Shown piece after piece: positions 49,905 to 59,283 of a DNA stretch of 64,000 nt (within the stretch, counting starts at the first letter, position 1; each line of letters begins with the position of its first letter). The notes beneath the pieces are model-generated. The model saw only the letters and a list, made by a program, of their open reading frames with translations. It ran no database searches and had not been told where the DNA came from. This DNA is from JBHOQS01 sp042408875 (GTDB lineage Bacteria; Chloroflexota; UBA11872; JBHOQS01), in the NCBI GenBank assembly GCA_042408875.1, contig JBHOQS010000023.1, positions 1 to 64,000 of the forward strand. The letters run 5' to 3'. A program made the position numbers and the translations under genes.

Positions 49905-51095
49905 CTACGCCATCTTCTCCCGCACAATCGCACTGAAATAATCCATCGCCATCACCGTCAAGGTGATGAGCCAGATGGCAGTGCCGGCCTGGTGCCACTT
50001 GAAGAGCTGGATGTACTGGGTGAGGATGAAGCCAATGCCGCCACCGCCGACAAGGCCAATGACTGTGGACATGCGCACGTTAATGTCCCAGCGGTAGACG
50101 GTGAACGCCACGAACTGGGGCAGGATCTGCGGCACGACGGCGTAGCGCACTACCTGGAGCGGGGTCGCACCAGTCGCGAGGATGGCCTCGACCGGGCCGC
50201 GGTCAATGCTCTCGATCGCTTCGGAGTAGAGCTTCCCCAGCGCGCCAATGGAGTGGATGACCAGCGCCATCACGCCGGCAAAGGGGCCGATGCCGACTAC
50301 CACCGCCATGATCACAGCAATGATCAGGATCTCGATCGAGCGGAGGACGTTGAAGAACGTGCGGGTAACGTAGTAGACGGCGCGCGCCAGGGGTGAGCCG
50401 CTCATCAGATTGCGCGCTCCTAGGAAGCTGAGCGGCACCGTCAAGATCACTGAGAGCGTGGTGCCCATCAGGGCGAGAAAGATGGTCTCCACCATCTTCT
50501 CTGTAGTGAGCTTGAGGGTCTCGCTGGGCCGCCACTGGTTCAGCGGCCGCGCCACGGTGGCGCGCACAGTATAGTCGCCTATAGCGAAGCTGCGCGGGAG
50601 CTCGAACGCAGCCTCGAAGGTCCCGTCCGGCCTGACCTGATAGCGCCCTGCCCGCCGAGCATCCCCTGTGCGGCTCACCACCTCAAGCTGGACCTGCGCG
50701 CCGGGCGGCAGGCCGCGTCCCAGCACCTCGACGTCACTGCCGGGGGCTGCCTGGGCCGGCGACACGGTAATGGCCTCGCCGGTTGCGATCCCCTGGGCTG
50801 CCGGCTGCTCACGCACCAGCAGCGGTGCCTCGTACATGGTCGTATCGTATACACGCTCGATCAGGTCCGGCGTCAGCAGCCCGCTCACGATCGTGCGCAT
50901 CTGCGGCGCGCCCGTGACAAGCTGCACCAAGTCAATCTTGGTGATCTTCCAGGCATAGCCATAGACCAGGGCCAGCACAAGTACCAGCACAGCGAACCGC
51001 AGCGACGGCAACGCCAGCCGGCCGGCGAGCACAGGCCCGCGCGGGGCGGCAATGCGACCGGACACTGCCGGAGCAGGTTTCTCGCTGACGCTCAC
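49905..51095 (-). CDS. phnE: phosphonate-type ABC transporter permease with inserted Ig-like domain
   Basis: 396 residues, GTG start overlapping phnC by four bases. The first transmembrane helix (about 32-48) is followed by an extracytoplasmic insert of about 150 residues. It includes an Ig/IPT-like domain at 105-185 (AQAAPGSDVEVLGRGLPPGA; GTFEAAFELPRSFAIGDYTV). The canonical PhnE core is after residue 200 (LSVILTVPLSFLGARNLM; a permease loop at EAIESIDRGPVEAILATGAT; VGGGGIGFILTQYIQLF). PhnE is normally about 260-280 residues, so the insert is notable. Confidence 0.9.
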   Translation of the reverse strand: MSVSEKPAPAVSGRIAAPRGPVLAGRLALPSLRFAVLVLVLALVYGYAWKITKIDLVQLVTGAPQMRTIVSGLLTPDLIERVYDTTMYEAPLLVREQPAAQGIATGEAITVSPAQAAPGSDVEVLGRGLPPGAQVQLEVVSRTGDARRAGRYQVRPDGTFEAAFELPRSFAIGDYTVRATVARPLNQWRPSETLKLTTEKMVETIFLALMGTTLSVILTVPLSFLGARNLMSGSPLARAVYYVTRTFFNVLRSIEILIIAVIMAVVVGIGPFAGVMALVIHSIGALGKLYSEAIESIDRGPVEAILATGATPLQVVRYAVVPQILPQFVAFTVYRWDINVRMSTVIGLVGGGGIGFILTQYIQLFKWHQAGTAIWLITLTVMAMDYFSAIVREKMA

Positions 51096-51850
51096 GCGAT
51101 CTCAACCTCCACGGCGTCCTCGCCGTAGATCTCCTGGAAGCGGCGGCGATCAATAGCACTCGGCGGCCCGTCGAACACAATCTCGCCGGCGCGGAAGCCC
51201 AGCACCCGCGTGGCATAGCGCCGCGCCAGGCTCAAGAAGTGCAGGTTGCACACCACGGTGATGCCGTCCTCGCGGTTGATCTCCTCGAGGTAGCGCAGCA
51301 CCGAGTGGGACGTCGCCGGGTCCAGGCTGGCCACCGGCTCGTCGGCCAGCATCAGGGTAGGCTCCTGCATCAACGCCCGCGCGATGGCCACGCGCTGCTG
51401 CTGCCCGCCCGACAACGTATCCGCCCGCTGCATCGCGTAACTCGCCAGCCCCACGCGCTCGAGGACCTGCATGGCGCGCTGCACATCCTCGGGGGACCAC
51501 AGGCCGAGCAGGCTGGCCCACTGGTTCACGTAGCCCAGCCGCCCGCACAGCACGTTCGTGAGCACCGTCTCGCGGCGCACCAGGTTGAATTGCTGGAAGA
51601 TCATGCCGATGCGCAGGCGGATCCGGCGTAGCTCCGCCGGCGACGCAGCAGTCACATCGACGCCGTCGAGAACGATGCGACCGGAGGTGGGCTCGACCAG
51701 ACGGTTGATGCAGCGTAGAAACGTTGACTTCCCCGCGCCGGAGAGGCCGACGATGACCACGAACTCGCCATCATGGATGGTCACGGACACATCGTTCAGG
51801 GCGCGGATGCCATTGGGGTAGATCTTTGTAAGATGCTGGACTTCAAGCAC
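51092..51850 (-). CDS. phnC: phosphonate-type ABC transporter ATP-binding protein
   Basis: 252 residues, GTG start. Walker A GLSGAGKST, Q-loop FQQFNLVRRETVLTNVLCGR, signature LSGGQQQRVAIARALMQ, Walker B LMLADEPVASLD and H-loop VVCNLHFLSLA, all in order. LTKIYPNGIRALNDVSVTIH is typical of PhnC. It energises uptake of phosphonate or phosphite bound by the PhnD-like protein. Middle gene of phnD-phnC-phnE. Confidence 0.95.
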   Translation of the reverse strand: MLEVQHLTKIYPNGIRALNDVSVTIHDGEFVVIVGLSGAGKSTFLRCINRLVEPTSGRIVLDGVDVTAASPAELRRIRLRIGMIFQQFNLVRRETVLTNVLCGRLGYVNQWASLLGLWSPEDVQRAMQVLERVGLASYAMQRADTLSGGQQQRVAIARALMQEPTLMLADEPVASLDPATSHSVLRYLEEINREDGITVVCNLHFLSLARRYATRVLGFRAGEIVFDGPPSAIDRRRFQEIYGEDAVEVEIA

Positions 51851-51857
51851 AGTGCAA

Positions 51858-52844
51858 CTACTTCTTTGGCTTCAGTTCTTCTTCGAGATTGAGCTTGAGC
51901 ACCCTCGCCGCGCGCCGGACGACGTCGTAGTCCGAGTCTTTCACCTCAGGGGTGAGCCCGTCGATCTGATAGAGCCGAGTCAGGGCCTTCTTCCCCGCTT
52001 CCGTGCCAGCTAGGCTCAGCAGCCCGTTTTTCACCTGCTCCTTGAGGTCCTGGGGCAGATCCTTGCGTACGCTCACCGTATCGTTAGGGATCGGGTCGGT
52101 CTCCGCGATGACCACGACCTTTTCCATCACATCGGGGAACTGCGCCTGGACACGCACGCGCGCATCCGTCGGTGGGCCGCTGTCTGCGCTGCGGCCGTAA
52201 GTGGCACCAGCATCGACCTGCCGGTTATACACGGCGATCACTACGTTGTTGTGGCTGCCGGCGAAGATCGTCTGGCTGAAGAATGTGTCCGGGTTGAAGC
52301 CCTTTTCCTCCAGAAGCGCGCGCGGGAAGAGGTAGCTCGAGGTTGACGCAGGATCGCCGAAGGCGAACTTCTTCCCCCGCAGGTCTTCCAGCCGCTTGAT
52401 CCCGCTGTCCACGTGCGTGATGATCTGGCCCCGATAGGTCCGACTGCCCTGCCGCACTGTGCCCAGGAGGAGCTCTACGCCGTGCCGGTCGTGCGCCAGC
52501 ACGTAGCCGAGTGCGTTGAGCCAGCCGATGTCGGCGCGACCGGCACCCATCGCTTCAATTACAGCCACGTAGCTCGTCGCTACGTCGATCGTGAACTTCA
52601 AGCCAGTGATCTGGTCAAGCAGCCCGGCGATCTCCTTCCCGCTGGCCGCGATCGTCTCCGTATCGCCCGACGGCACGAAAGCCATCTTCAGCGGGTTCGC
52701 CGCCGTGCCGAGCTGCCGTGCCGCTGTTCCGCCTGTGCCGGGCTGCGCGCCGGGACCTGCACCGACACAGGCCGCGGCAAGCACTCCCGCCATGGCGGCG
52801 GAAAGACCAACGACTGCACGCCGGCGGGTATACCGTATGTCCAT
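51858..52844 (-). CDS. phnD: phosphonate/phosphite-type binding lipoprotein (PhnD-like)
   Basis: 328 residues. RRRAVVGLSAAMAGVLAAAC ends in lipobox Cys 26; a twin-arginine start is visible. The mature protein has MAFVPSGDTETIAASGKEIA, YVAVIEAMGAGRADIGWLNA, KFAFGDPASTSSYLFPRALL and VVIAETDPIPNDTVSVRKDL, all characteristic of PhnD-like receptors. The ligand could be a phosphonate, phosphite or another oxyanion. The ATG at 52844 follows GGGAGGAG. First gene of the operon; no C-P lyase genes are nearby. Confidence 0.92.
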   Translation of the reverse strand: MDIRYTRRRAVVGLSAAMAGVLAAACVGAGPGAQPGTGGTAARQLGTAANPLKMAFVPSGDTETIAASGKEIAGLLDQITGLKFTIDVATSYVAVIEAMGAGRADIGWLNALGYVLAHDRHGVELLLGTVRQGSRTYRGQIITHVDSGIKRLEDLRGKKFAFGDPASTSSYLFPRALLEEKGFNPDTFFSQTIFAGSHNNVVIAVYNRQVDAGATYGRSADSGPPTDARVRVQAQFPDVMEKVVVIAETDPIPNDTVSVRKDLPQDLKEQVKNGLLSLAGTEAGKKALTRLYQIDGLTPEVKDSDYDVVRRAARVLKLNLEEELKPKK

Positions 52845-53054
52845 CAGCGTCAAGCTCCTCCCCTGCGCAGATCCGGGCGGTGCAGGCCGTCCTCCGGATC
52901 TCGTCCGCCATCCAATGCAAAGGTGGTTACTCCCACCAAGGATGATACACGGCTGCTGAGAGGACGACAACCAAACCCGAAGCCAGAGGTACTCCGCTGT
53001 GGCATAATGCGTGGAAGAATGCGGTTCAGGGCACCGGACTAGTCTAATGCGCCG

Positions 53055-53090
53055 TGAGGCACGCTGTCCGGCTGAGGCACGCTGTTCGGC
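53055..53090. repeat. 18-bp tandem duplication ahead of fabZ
   Basis: TGAGGCACGCTGTCCGGC followed by the same unit with one change. Confidence 0.9.
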
Positions 53091-53109
53091 TAAGGAGCAA
53101 GGACTGCGC

Positions 53110-53565
53110 ATGGGCGAGACGCTTTCAGCCACCCAGATCCAGGAGCTACTGCCACACCGCTATCCATTCCTCCTGGTGGATCGCATTGTGGAGCTTGAGC
53201 CGGGCGTACGGGCGGTGGGTCTTAAGAATGTAACCATCAATGAATGGTTCTTCCAAGGGCATTTTCCGGACCTGCCGGTGATGCCTGGCGTGCTCATCGT
53301 CGAGGCCCTGGCGCAGGTCGCCGGCGTCGCGGTGATGGCAGGCGCAGATGCCAAGGAGCAGCGCATCGGGCTCTTCGCGGGCATCGATGGCTTCCGTTTT
53401 CGGAAGCCGGTGCGACCAGGTGACAGCCTGCGCCTGGAAGTGACCATCACACGCGCGCGCGGCGCCCTGGGCAAGGCGTCGGCGCGTGCGCTCGTGGATG
53501 GGGAGGTGGTGGCCCAAGGCGAGCTAATGTTTGCGCTGGCCAGCCGCGATGATCTTCAGCGATAA
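53110..53565 (+). CDS. fabZ: 3-hydroxyacyl-ACP dehydratase FabZ
   Basis: 151 residues. LLPHRYPFLLVDRIVELEPG at the N-terminus, then GHFPDLPVMPGVLIVEALAQ with catalytic His 51 and Glu 65, and GIDGFRFRKPVRPGDSLRLE. It makes trans-2-enoyl-ACP in fatty-acid synthesis. AAGGA precedes the ATG at 53110. It overlaps the following GT9 gene by 17 bp. It is separated from the fab cluster at 44-48 kb by transporter and glycosyltransferase genes. Confidence 0.96.
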   Translation: MGETLSATQIQELLPHRYPFLLVDRIVELEPGVRAVGLKNVTINEWFFQGHFPDLPVMPGVLIVEALAQVAGVAVMAGADAKEQRIGLFAGIDGFRFRKPVRPGDSLRLEVTITRARGALGKASARALVDGEVVAQGELMFALASRDDLQR

Positions 53566-54778
53566 CCGCGAGGCTTTCCGCAGCCAGGCTATCAGCCTGG
53601 TGTGCTGTACCCTCTCCATAGTCTTCCCGCATCGCCGGTCGCTTGACCTTCCGGCGCGCCGGGTGCGGCGTGTGCTGGTGCTCAAGCCGTGCTGCATCGG
53701 CGACGTGCTGATGGCCACGCCGGCCTTGCGTGCGCTGCGCCGCGGGCTGCCACAGGCACACATTGCCGTGGGTGTGGGAAGCTGGTCTCGTGCTGCCCTT
53801 GAGGGGAACCCCGATGTCGATGAGCTTATCGACACCGGCATGGTGGGCATTCGCGGGCAGTATTCGCCTGGCGATGTCGTGGCTCTGGCGCGCCGGTTGC
53901 GGCAGGGCAGGTTCGAAGCTGCCCTGGTGCTCGATCGTTCACCGGTGGTGGCGCTTCTCCCGTGGCTCGCTGGCATCCCGCTCCGCGCGGGACTGGACAG
54001 TCGCGGTCGGGGCTTCGGCCTCCAGGTGCGGGTGCACGTGCCGCGGCGGGGCGCCCGGCACGAGGTAGACCTCTATCTCGACGTCGTGCGCGCTGTAGGC
54101 ATCCCGGTTGATGCGTCTACGGAGGCCAGGCGACTGCGCTTTGTGCCTGCGCCCGGGGCATGCGCGGAGGTCGAGCAGCTTGTGCGCTCGCTCGGCCTGG
54201 CGGGACGCGTGCCGCTGGTGGTTATCCATCCAGGTGGCGGCACGAACCCAGGGATGGCACTGGCGCTCAAGCGCTGGCCAGCCGAGCGTTTTGGCTGGCT
54301 GGCAGCGCGGCTGGAACGTGAGCTCGGAGCAGCGGTGGTCATTGCCGGCGCAGCGCCAGACCGCGAAGCCTGTGCACAGGCTGTGGAAACAGCGCAACAG
54401 GCCGGCGCGGCGCCGGCTAACCTGTGTGAGCGGCTGAGCTTCGGGCAGCTTGCCGCGCTGGCCGCCCGCTGTGACCTCTTTATCGGCAATGACGCCGGTA
54501 CGACTCATCTGGCCGCTGCCGCCGGCGCGCCGGTGCTGGCCCTCTTCGGCCCGACTGCGCCGTATACCTACGGACCGCTGGCGCCCGGCAGCGCCGCCGT
54601 CTGGCTCGGTGTTCCATGCAGCCCCTGCTTCGTTGACGGTGTGGCGCCGCCCTGCCCGTTTCACCACCGATGTATGGTGGAGATGAGCATCGAGTTGGTC
54701 TTTCGCCGAGCGCGGGCACTTTTGGCAGAGCGGGCGGCGAGGCAAGAGGCCACGCATTCTGCGGCAGGCTGCCCGTGA
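53549..54778 (+). CDS. glycosyltransferase family 9 (heptosyltransferase-like)
   Basis: 409 residues. RRVLVLKPCCIGDVLMATPA (donor-side N-terminal lobe), VGVGSWSRAALEGNPDVDEL, VVIHPGGGTNPGMALALKRW, and the nucleotide-sugar site DLFIGNDAGTTHLAAAAGAP with LALFGPTAPYTYGP. GT9 enzymes in Gram-negatives add heptose to LPS; in other phyla they act on different envelope glycans, so donor and acceptor stay open. The C-terminus has a Cys-rich loop (CSPCFVDGVAPPCPFHHRC). The start has no strong ribosome site and probably relies on coupling to fabZ. Confidence 0.88.
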   Translation: MIFSDNREAFRSQAISLVCCTLSIVFPHRRSLDLPARRVRRVLVLKPCCIGDVLMATPALRALRRGLPQAHIAVGVGSWSRAALEGNPDVDELIDTGMVGIRGQYSPGDVVALARRLRQGRFEAALVLDRSPVVALLPWLAGIPLRAGLDSRGRGFGLQVRVHVPRRGARHEVDLYLDVVRAVGIPVDASTEARRLRFVPAPGACAEVEQLVRSLGLAGRVPLVVIHPGGGTNPGMALALKRWPAERFGWLAARLERELGAAVVIAGAAPDREACAQAVETAQQAGAAPANLCERLSFGQLAALAARCDLFIGNDAGTTHLAAAAGAPVLALFGPTAPYTYGPLAPGSAAVWLGVPCSPCFVDGVAPPCPFHHRCMVEMSIELVFRRARALLAERAARQEATHSAAGCP

Positions 54779-54814
54779 TCTGGTAGGGCGAAAAACGTTC
54801 ATCTCTACCAGGTC
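54777..54814 (+). terminator. hairpin after the GT9 gene
   Basis: GATCTGGTAG and CTACCAGGTC pair over 10 bp with one mismatch. The interior (GGGCGAA ... TTCATCTC) looks like a decayed copy of the GGGGCGAA/TTCGCCCC palindromes. Confidence 0.5.
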
Positions 54815-55469
54815 GCATAGCTCTGGGCAGGCCATGCACAGAGGCATATGCACCCGCGAGGCGAGGGGCAGGGCGCGCTATGCTGCGGGAACCGAGCTCT
54901 AGGGGTTCCTATCGCTCTGGGGAGCGACTCGAGCGCTTTGTCTGCCCCTTCGGTGAGCCGGCACCCACCGGTCCGCCGGGCCCCTTGTCACTGTTCCCGC
55001 GCGGGCGGACATCGTCCTGGCATCCCGGCCTTGCATCCGGTTGTTTGCCTTTTGAGCATGGCTCTGGCTCCGCCTGGGGAGAGCGCCGCGCCTGTGGGGA
55101 CGGAGAGGCCTGCGCCAGGGCTGGCTGCGTGCTGCGGCCTGCGCGGTTGGCAGCGCGGTGGCTCCGGACCGCGCCGGCGGCGACCTTGTAGGTTGCGGCT
55201 GGCCAGCAGGTGCCTGTTGCGACGGAACAGGCGCTGGCGCTGGCTTCATGGGTTGCGCTGGAGGCTCGGCAGGGCGGGGCTCGGCGGGCACGAGCGCGAT
55301 CGCGCCTGCAGCGGATGGTGCGGCTGGACTCGGCGCAGCCGCGGTGGGCACTGGCGGAAGAGCATCCCTGCAGCCACCAGACTGGCGGTGGGTAGCAACG
55401 TACGCCGCCGTAATCGCGTCCTCCTCAGCGGGTACGCACACTGGCAGGAGCACTAGATAGACGGGCAGG
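54779..55469. other. 691-bp region of uncertain coding status
   Basis: A minus-strand ORF (54899-55453) encodes a Pro/Ala-rich stretch (for example PAPAPVPSQQAPAGQPQPT) with no domain I recognise. GAGGAGG lies near 55420, but no ATG follows at the right distance. A signal-peptide-like LLPTASLVAAGMLF is present in another frame just upstream. This could be a frameshifted secreted protein or chance GC-rich sequence. Confidence 0.35.
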
Positions 55470-56438
55470 TTACCGGGTCACTGGAGCAGCGCGCCCGGTG
55501 TAGACCCCTTCGGCCACCAGGAGATCACGCAGGTACTCGAAGGCAAGGCGCGTCTGTTCCTCGACGTACTCGAGGCCCTGCATCTCGTGGCGCTGATCCT
55601 GCGCGGGATGGCAGAACTCGAAGGAGAAGTAGCCGTCGTAGCCTGTCTCCTTGAGTGCCCGCACGAATGTCGGATAGTTCGCCAGCGGGCGATCGAACTC
55701 GTACTGGCGCTGGCATACCCTTCCATCAGGCCCGCGCTCGAACTCTCCGCCGAAGTGCGAATGCACTTGCAGCCGCCCTGTCTCCAGCACCGCTTGCCGG
55801 ATGTAGGCATCATCCTGCCGCTCGAGGATAGGCACGTCCAGGCAGGCACGGAGCGCCGGAGAATCTACCTCGGCGATCATGTCTAGCATGTCCCGGTAAT
55901 GTCGCAGCAGCGGCACGTGGTTCTGCAGAGCCAGGATCACCCCGGCGTCCTCGGCCATGCGCGCTGCTTCTTTTAGGCACTCACGCACGAAGGCCCACTG
56001 CTGCCGGCGTGTGCTGTAGCGGCTGTTCTCCATCCACATAGTGCGGGCGAACTCGTACGCCGCCAGACCCTGGGCGTCTAGTGTCACACCAGGCCAGGCG
56101 AAGAACACCCGCACGATGCGCCCGCCTAGGTCGCGACAGAGCCTGATCTGCTCCCGCACCATCAAGAGCTGGCACTCGCGATGCTCTGGCACCGGGCTGG
56201 AGAAGTCGTTGTTCGAGGCCACCCCCACGATCTCGATACCGCGCTGGGCACACAGATCGCGGAACGCTCGCCGAGCGCGGTCATCCCAGTCCATCGGGTT
56301 GCCATGCGGGCGCTTACCGTCGATCTCGATGCCGTCGAAGCCGATCGCCGCAGCGCGGTCCACGACCTCTTCCATGGATAGCGCCCGTCCACGATACCAG
56401 ATCCCCAGGAACGTGATGCTGTACAGGCTGATCTTCAT
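55470..56438 (-). CDS. sugar phosphate isomerase/epimerase-like TIM-barrel protein
   Basis: 322 residues of the xylose-isomerase-like (AP endonuclease 2) superfamily. MEEVVDRAAAIGFDGIEIDG, VFFAWPGVTLDAQGLAAYEF, a metal-site LALQNHVPLLR, ALRACLDVPILERQDDAYI, LQVHSHFGGEFERG and GYFSFEFCHP supply the usual Glu/His/Asp ligands. AGGGG precedes the ATG. Downstream of the MFS and enolase-superfamily genes on the same strand, so probably part of one sugar or sugar-acid pathway. Confidence 0.88.
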   Translation of the reverse strand: MKISLYSITFLGIWYRGRALSMEEVVDRAAAIGFDGIEIDGKRPHGNPMDWDDRARRAFRDLCAQRGIEIVGVASNNDFSSPVPEHRECQLLMVREQIRLCRDLGGRIVRVFFAWPGVTLDAQGLAAYEFARTMWMENSRYSTRRQQWAFVRECLKEAARMAEDAGVILALQNHVPLLRHYRDMLDMIAEVDSPALRACLDVPILERQDDAYIRQAVLETGRLQVHSHFGGEFERGPDGRVCQRQYEFDRPLANYPTFVRALKETGYDGYFSFEFCHPAQDQRHEMQGLEYVEEQTRLAFEYLRDLLVAEGVYTGRAAPVTR

Positions 56439-56665
56439 AGCATTGCCCCTCGCGCGGTCGCGCCGTTTAGGTACTGCATGCGCCTACCAGCATACAGCTC
56501 TATCAATTCTTTATAATAAATTATAATAACATATAATATAAATTACCTACACGCAGCCATGTGAGGGGGCTACGTACACTCCCTGCCAGCTGCATCGCTC
56601 GCCTGGCTGCAGGGCATTGCAGCACGGGCTGCCTGTGGCGGTCCACCCAAAACAGGGCCCACAGC

Positions 56666-57916
56666 TCATCGTCGCGGTGAGCTGCTGGCCGGGAGTGCAG
56701 CGGCTTCGGGCTCGCCCGGCGCCAGCGGCTTCGCTGCCCGACGCGGCCGAGGCGCGAGGGAGATGCCTGCCACGGCCGTGGCAAGAAGCGTTACCAAGCC
56801 GCTGATCCAGAGTGCCCCGCTCACGCCCAGGCGGTCGGCAATCACGCCCGCCGTGGCCGGACCTAGCGTCATGCCTAGAGCGTAGACGGCCTGGTACACC
56901 CCCATCGCCGTGCCCCGCTCGCGCGGCGTCACTGCCGCAAGCGACGCCCCCATCAAGGATGGGAAGGCCACCCCACGGCCGAGGCCGCCGAGCGACTGCA
57001 CGGCAAGCAAGGGCCCGTAGCCGGTGAGGAACGGCGTGGCTAGCGGACTGAGCGCGGCCAGGACCAGGCCGCCGCAGATAATAACGCGCTCGTCCAGTAC
57101 GCGCGTCAGCCGGACCAGTCCGAGCGACGCAGCAGTATAGGCGATGAGCATCGCTGTGGTCAGCAGGCCGATTTGCGCCGGTGAGTAGCCAAGGTTCGAC
57201 GCGTAGACAGGCACGAAGGCGTAGCTGGTGGCCCAGAACGTATACTGTCCCAACGCAGCCACTGCTGAGACAGCCAGCAAACGAGGGCGCGTGCCGACGC
57301 GCAAGATATCCGCCCAGCCCGGCGCAGCGCTGCGGCGCTGTGCCTCGGCGTCGCGGATGACCAGCATCACCACGCCGCCGGCCAGCGCCAGGGCAGCGCC
57401 GGCCAGGAAGGGGGCCTGCCACCCATACAGCTCTGCAATCTTGCCCCCGGCAGATGTTGCGATGAGTTGCCCGGCCCCGCTGAGGAATGAGGCCAGGCCC
57501 ATGGCCCGCGTGGTCTCGGCCGCCGGGAAATAGCCGGCGAAGATCACGCTGATCACCACCCAGGTCGCAGCACTCACTCCCGCCAGGGTGCGCCCCAGCA
57601 GGAGCCACTCTGCCGACGGCGCCAACATTAGGCTTACGCCACTCAGCACTGCCGCGGCGAACCCGGCGACGGCGAACGGCCGTCGGCGGGCCAGCCGGTC
57701 GGAGGTCACGCCGATAGGAATGCGCAACAGAAGCTGCGCCAGCCCGTACGACCCGACGATCAGCCCCACCAGCGTCAGCGATGCGCCGAGCGCCCGCGCA
57801 TACACCGGCAGGATCGGTACGTAGACGTATAGGGATGACCAGTACAGCAGCAGCGCCAGGCTTACGGCCGCTATCGGCCGCCGCGCTGCAGGCTGTGGCA
57901 CCACTGTCTCAGGCAT
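56666..57916 (-). CDS. major facilitator superfamily transporter
   Basis: 416 residues with about 12 transmembrane segments. The loop 2-3 motif is seen as RIPIGVTSDRLARRRPFAVA, and LLLGRTLAGVSAATWVVISV and PRERGTAMGVYQAVYALGMT are MFS-like. The substrate is not evident; gene order with an enolase-superfamily dehydratase and a TIM-barrel isomerase suggests a sugar or sugar acid. A 55-residue soluble tail is Pro/Ala-rich. Confidence 0.88.
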   Translation of the reverse strand: MPETVVPQPAARRPIAAVSLALLLYWSSLYVYVPILPVYARALGASLTLVGLIVGSYGLAQLLLRIPIGVTSDRLARRRPFAVAGFAAAVLSGVSLMLAPSAEWLLLGRTLAGVSAATWVVISVIFAGYFPAAETTRAMGLASFLSGAGQLIATSAGGKIAELYGWQAPFLAGAALALAGGVVMLVIRDAEAQRRSAAPGWADILRVGTRPRLLAVSAVAALGQYTFWATSYAFVPVYASNLGYSPAQIGLLTTAMLIAYTAASLGLVRLTRVLDERVIICGGLVLAALSPLATPFLTGYGPLLAVQSLGGLGRGVAFPSLMGASLAAVTPRERGTAMGVYQAVYALGMTLGPATAGVIADRLGVSGALWISGLVTLLATAVAGISLAPRPRRAAKPLAPGEPEAAALPASSSPRR

Positions 57917-57998
57917 GGGGGAATCTGACCTGGCTCGAGAAGATAGACCGCCACACCGGCTGACCCACGCGAAGGTGCAGTTGCATGGCCGCGCGTTG

Positions 57999-59108
57999 TC
58001 AATCTACCGTATATTTCGCCACAGCGTGTGGATCGAGTTCGAGACCGAGTCCGGGCCTGTCGGGGAAAGGCGACCACATGCCATCCTTCGGCTCCGGAAA
58101 CTCCGTGTACCAGATGCGATCACCTTCTTCGGCGATGCCGAGGTATTCTACAACTTTGAGGTTGGGGATGGCACAGGCGAGGTGGAGGTGGACAAGCTGC
58201 ACAGCGTGCGGAGCAACCGGCAGATTGAACGCCTGTGCCATGTGCGCGACCTTCATCCATTCGGTGATGCCACCCACACGGCCCACGTCCGGCTGCACGA
58301 TGTCGGCGGCGCCACGGGTCATCAGCTCCTTGAACCCGTATTTGGTGTACTCATGCTCGCCGGTAGCCACGGGAAGCGTGGTCGCCCGTGCGACTGCGGC
58401 GAGGCCATCGATATCGTCGGCCAGCACCGGTTCCTCAAACCAGCCGACGCGATACTGTTCGAACTCACGCGCCATGGCGATGGCCTGCTTGGCATAATAG
58501 CCGTTGTTCGCATCGACGTAGATCTCAATGTCATCTCCGACGGCTCTGCGCACTGCTGCCAAGCGCTGGATGTCCTCGCGCTCCGCGCGGCCAAAGTCCT
58601 TGCCTACTTTCATCTTGATACGCGTGAAGCCGCGCTGCACGTAGCCGGTCTGTTCCTCGATCAGCTCGCGCTCCGACAGGTTCGTCCAGCCGCCGCTGGC
58701 GTAGACTGGCACGCGGTCTGTGTACGCGCCGAGCAAGCGGTAGAGCGGCAGTCTGAGCGCCTTCGCCTTGAGGTCCCACAGCGCTACGTCGACGCAGGAG
58801 ATCGCGCAGAAGGCGACCCCCTTGCGGCCGAATCCTCGCACCTGCCAGAACATACGTTCCCAGAGCTTCTCGATCTCGAAGGGATCCTGGCCGATCAAGA
58901 GCTGCTTCAGTGTACGCTCGATCACTGCGCGCACTGCCGGGCCGCCTGTGCCGGTGCCGAGCCCCTCCGGGCCTTCATCAGTCCTGACGTGCACGAAGAG
59001 TGCGCTGCGCCCACCTGCCCCTGGTGGCGGCGGGAAGATCGTCGCATCCTGGATTGGCCGGCCATGGGGATAGTGCAGCATCGTTGTAGTGACTTCGGTG
59101 ATCCGCAT
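57999..59108 (-). CDS. mandelate racemase/muconate lactonizing enzyme family (enolase superfamily) protein
   Basis: 369 residues. The N-terminal capping domain is followed by the barrel with FTRIKMKVGKDFG (general-base Lys pair), EIYVDANNGYYAKQAIAM, the metal-binding FEEPV, TGEHEYTKYGFKELMTRGAA, IVQPDVGRVGG and VAPHAVQLVHLH (Asp/His pair). This pattern is typical of sugar-acid dehydratases in the family, although reactions vary widely. The start is ATG 59108 with GGAGAGA upstream. First gene of a likely operon with the MFS transporter and isomerase. Confidence 0.9.
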   Translation of the reverse strand: MRITEVTTTMLHYPHGRPIQDATIFPPPPGAGGRSALFVHVRTDEGPEGLGTGTGGPAVRAVIERTLKQLLIGQDPFEIEKLWERMFWQVRGFGRKGVAFCAISCVDVALWDLKAKALRLPLYRLLGAYTDRVPVYASGGWTNLSERELIEEQTGYVQRGFTRIKMKVGKDFGRAEREDIQRLAAVRRAVGDDIEIYVDANNGYYAKQAIAMAREFEQYRVGWFEEPVLADDIDGLAAVARATTLPVATGEHEYTKYGFKELMTRGAADIVQPDVGRVGGITEWMKVAHMAQAFNLPVAPHAVQLVHLHLACAIPNLKVVEYLGIAEEGDRIWYTEFPEPKDGMWSPFPDRPGLGLELDPHAVAKYTVD

Positions 59109-59283
59109 TGTCTCTCCGCGCCTCCTGCGCCTCACGCCGCTGAGAGGGCATGTAGCTATCTCGGCGCAGTATCCCAGGTTCGCTGCCACGGGTCAACGGA
59201 TGAAGCGCCCGGTGCACCCCGCCGCCAGCGATCACGGCTCTTCCTGGTACAATCAGTGCGACGTGTAGGAAGTGCAGTGCGCC

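Noticed and set aside
54848..55456. plus-strand 202-codon ORF
   Set aside because: Arg/Cys/Gly-rich shadow composition and no ribosome site.
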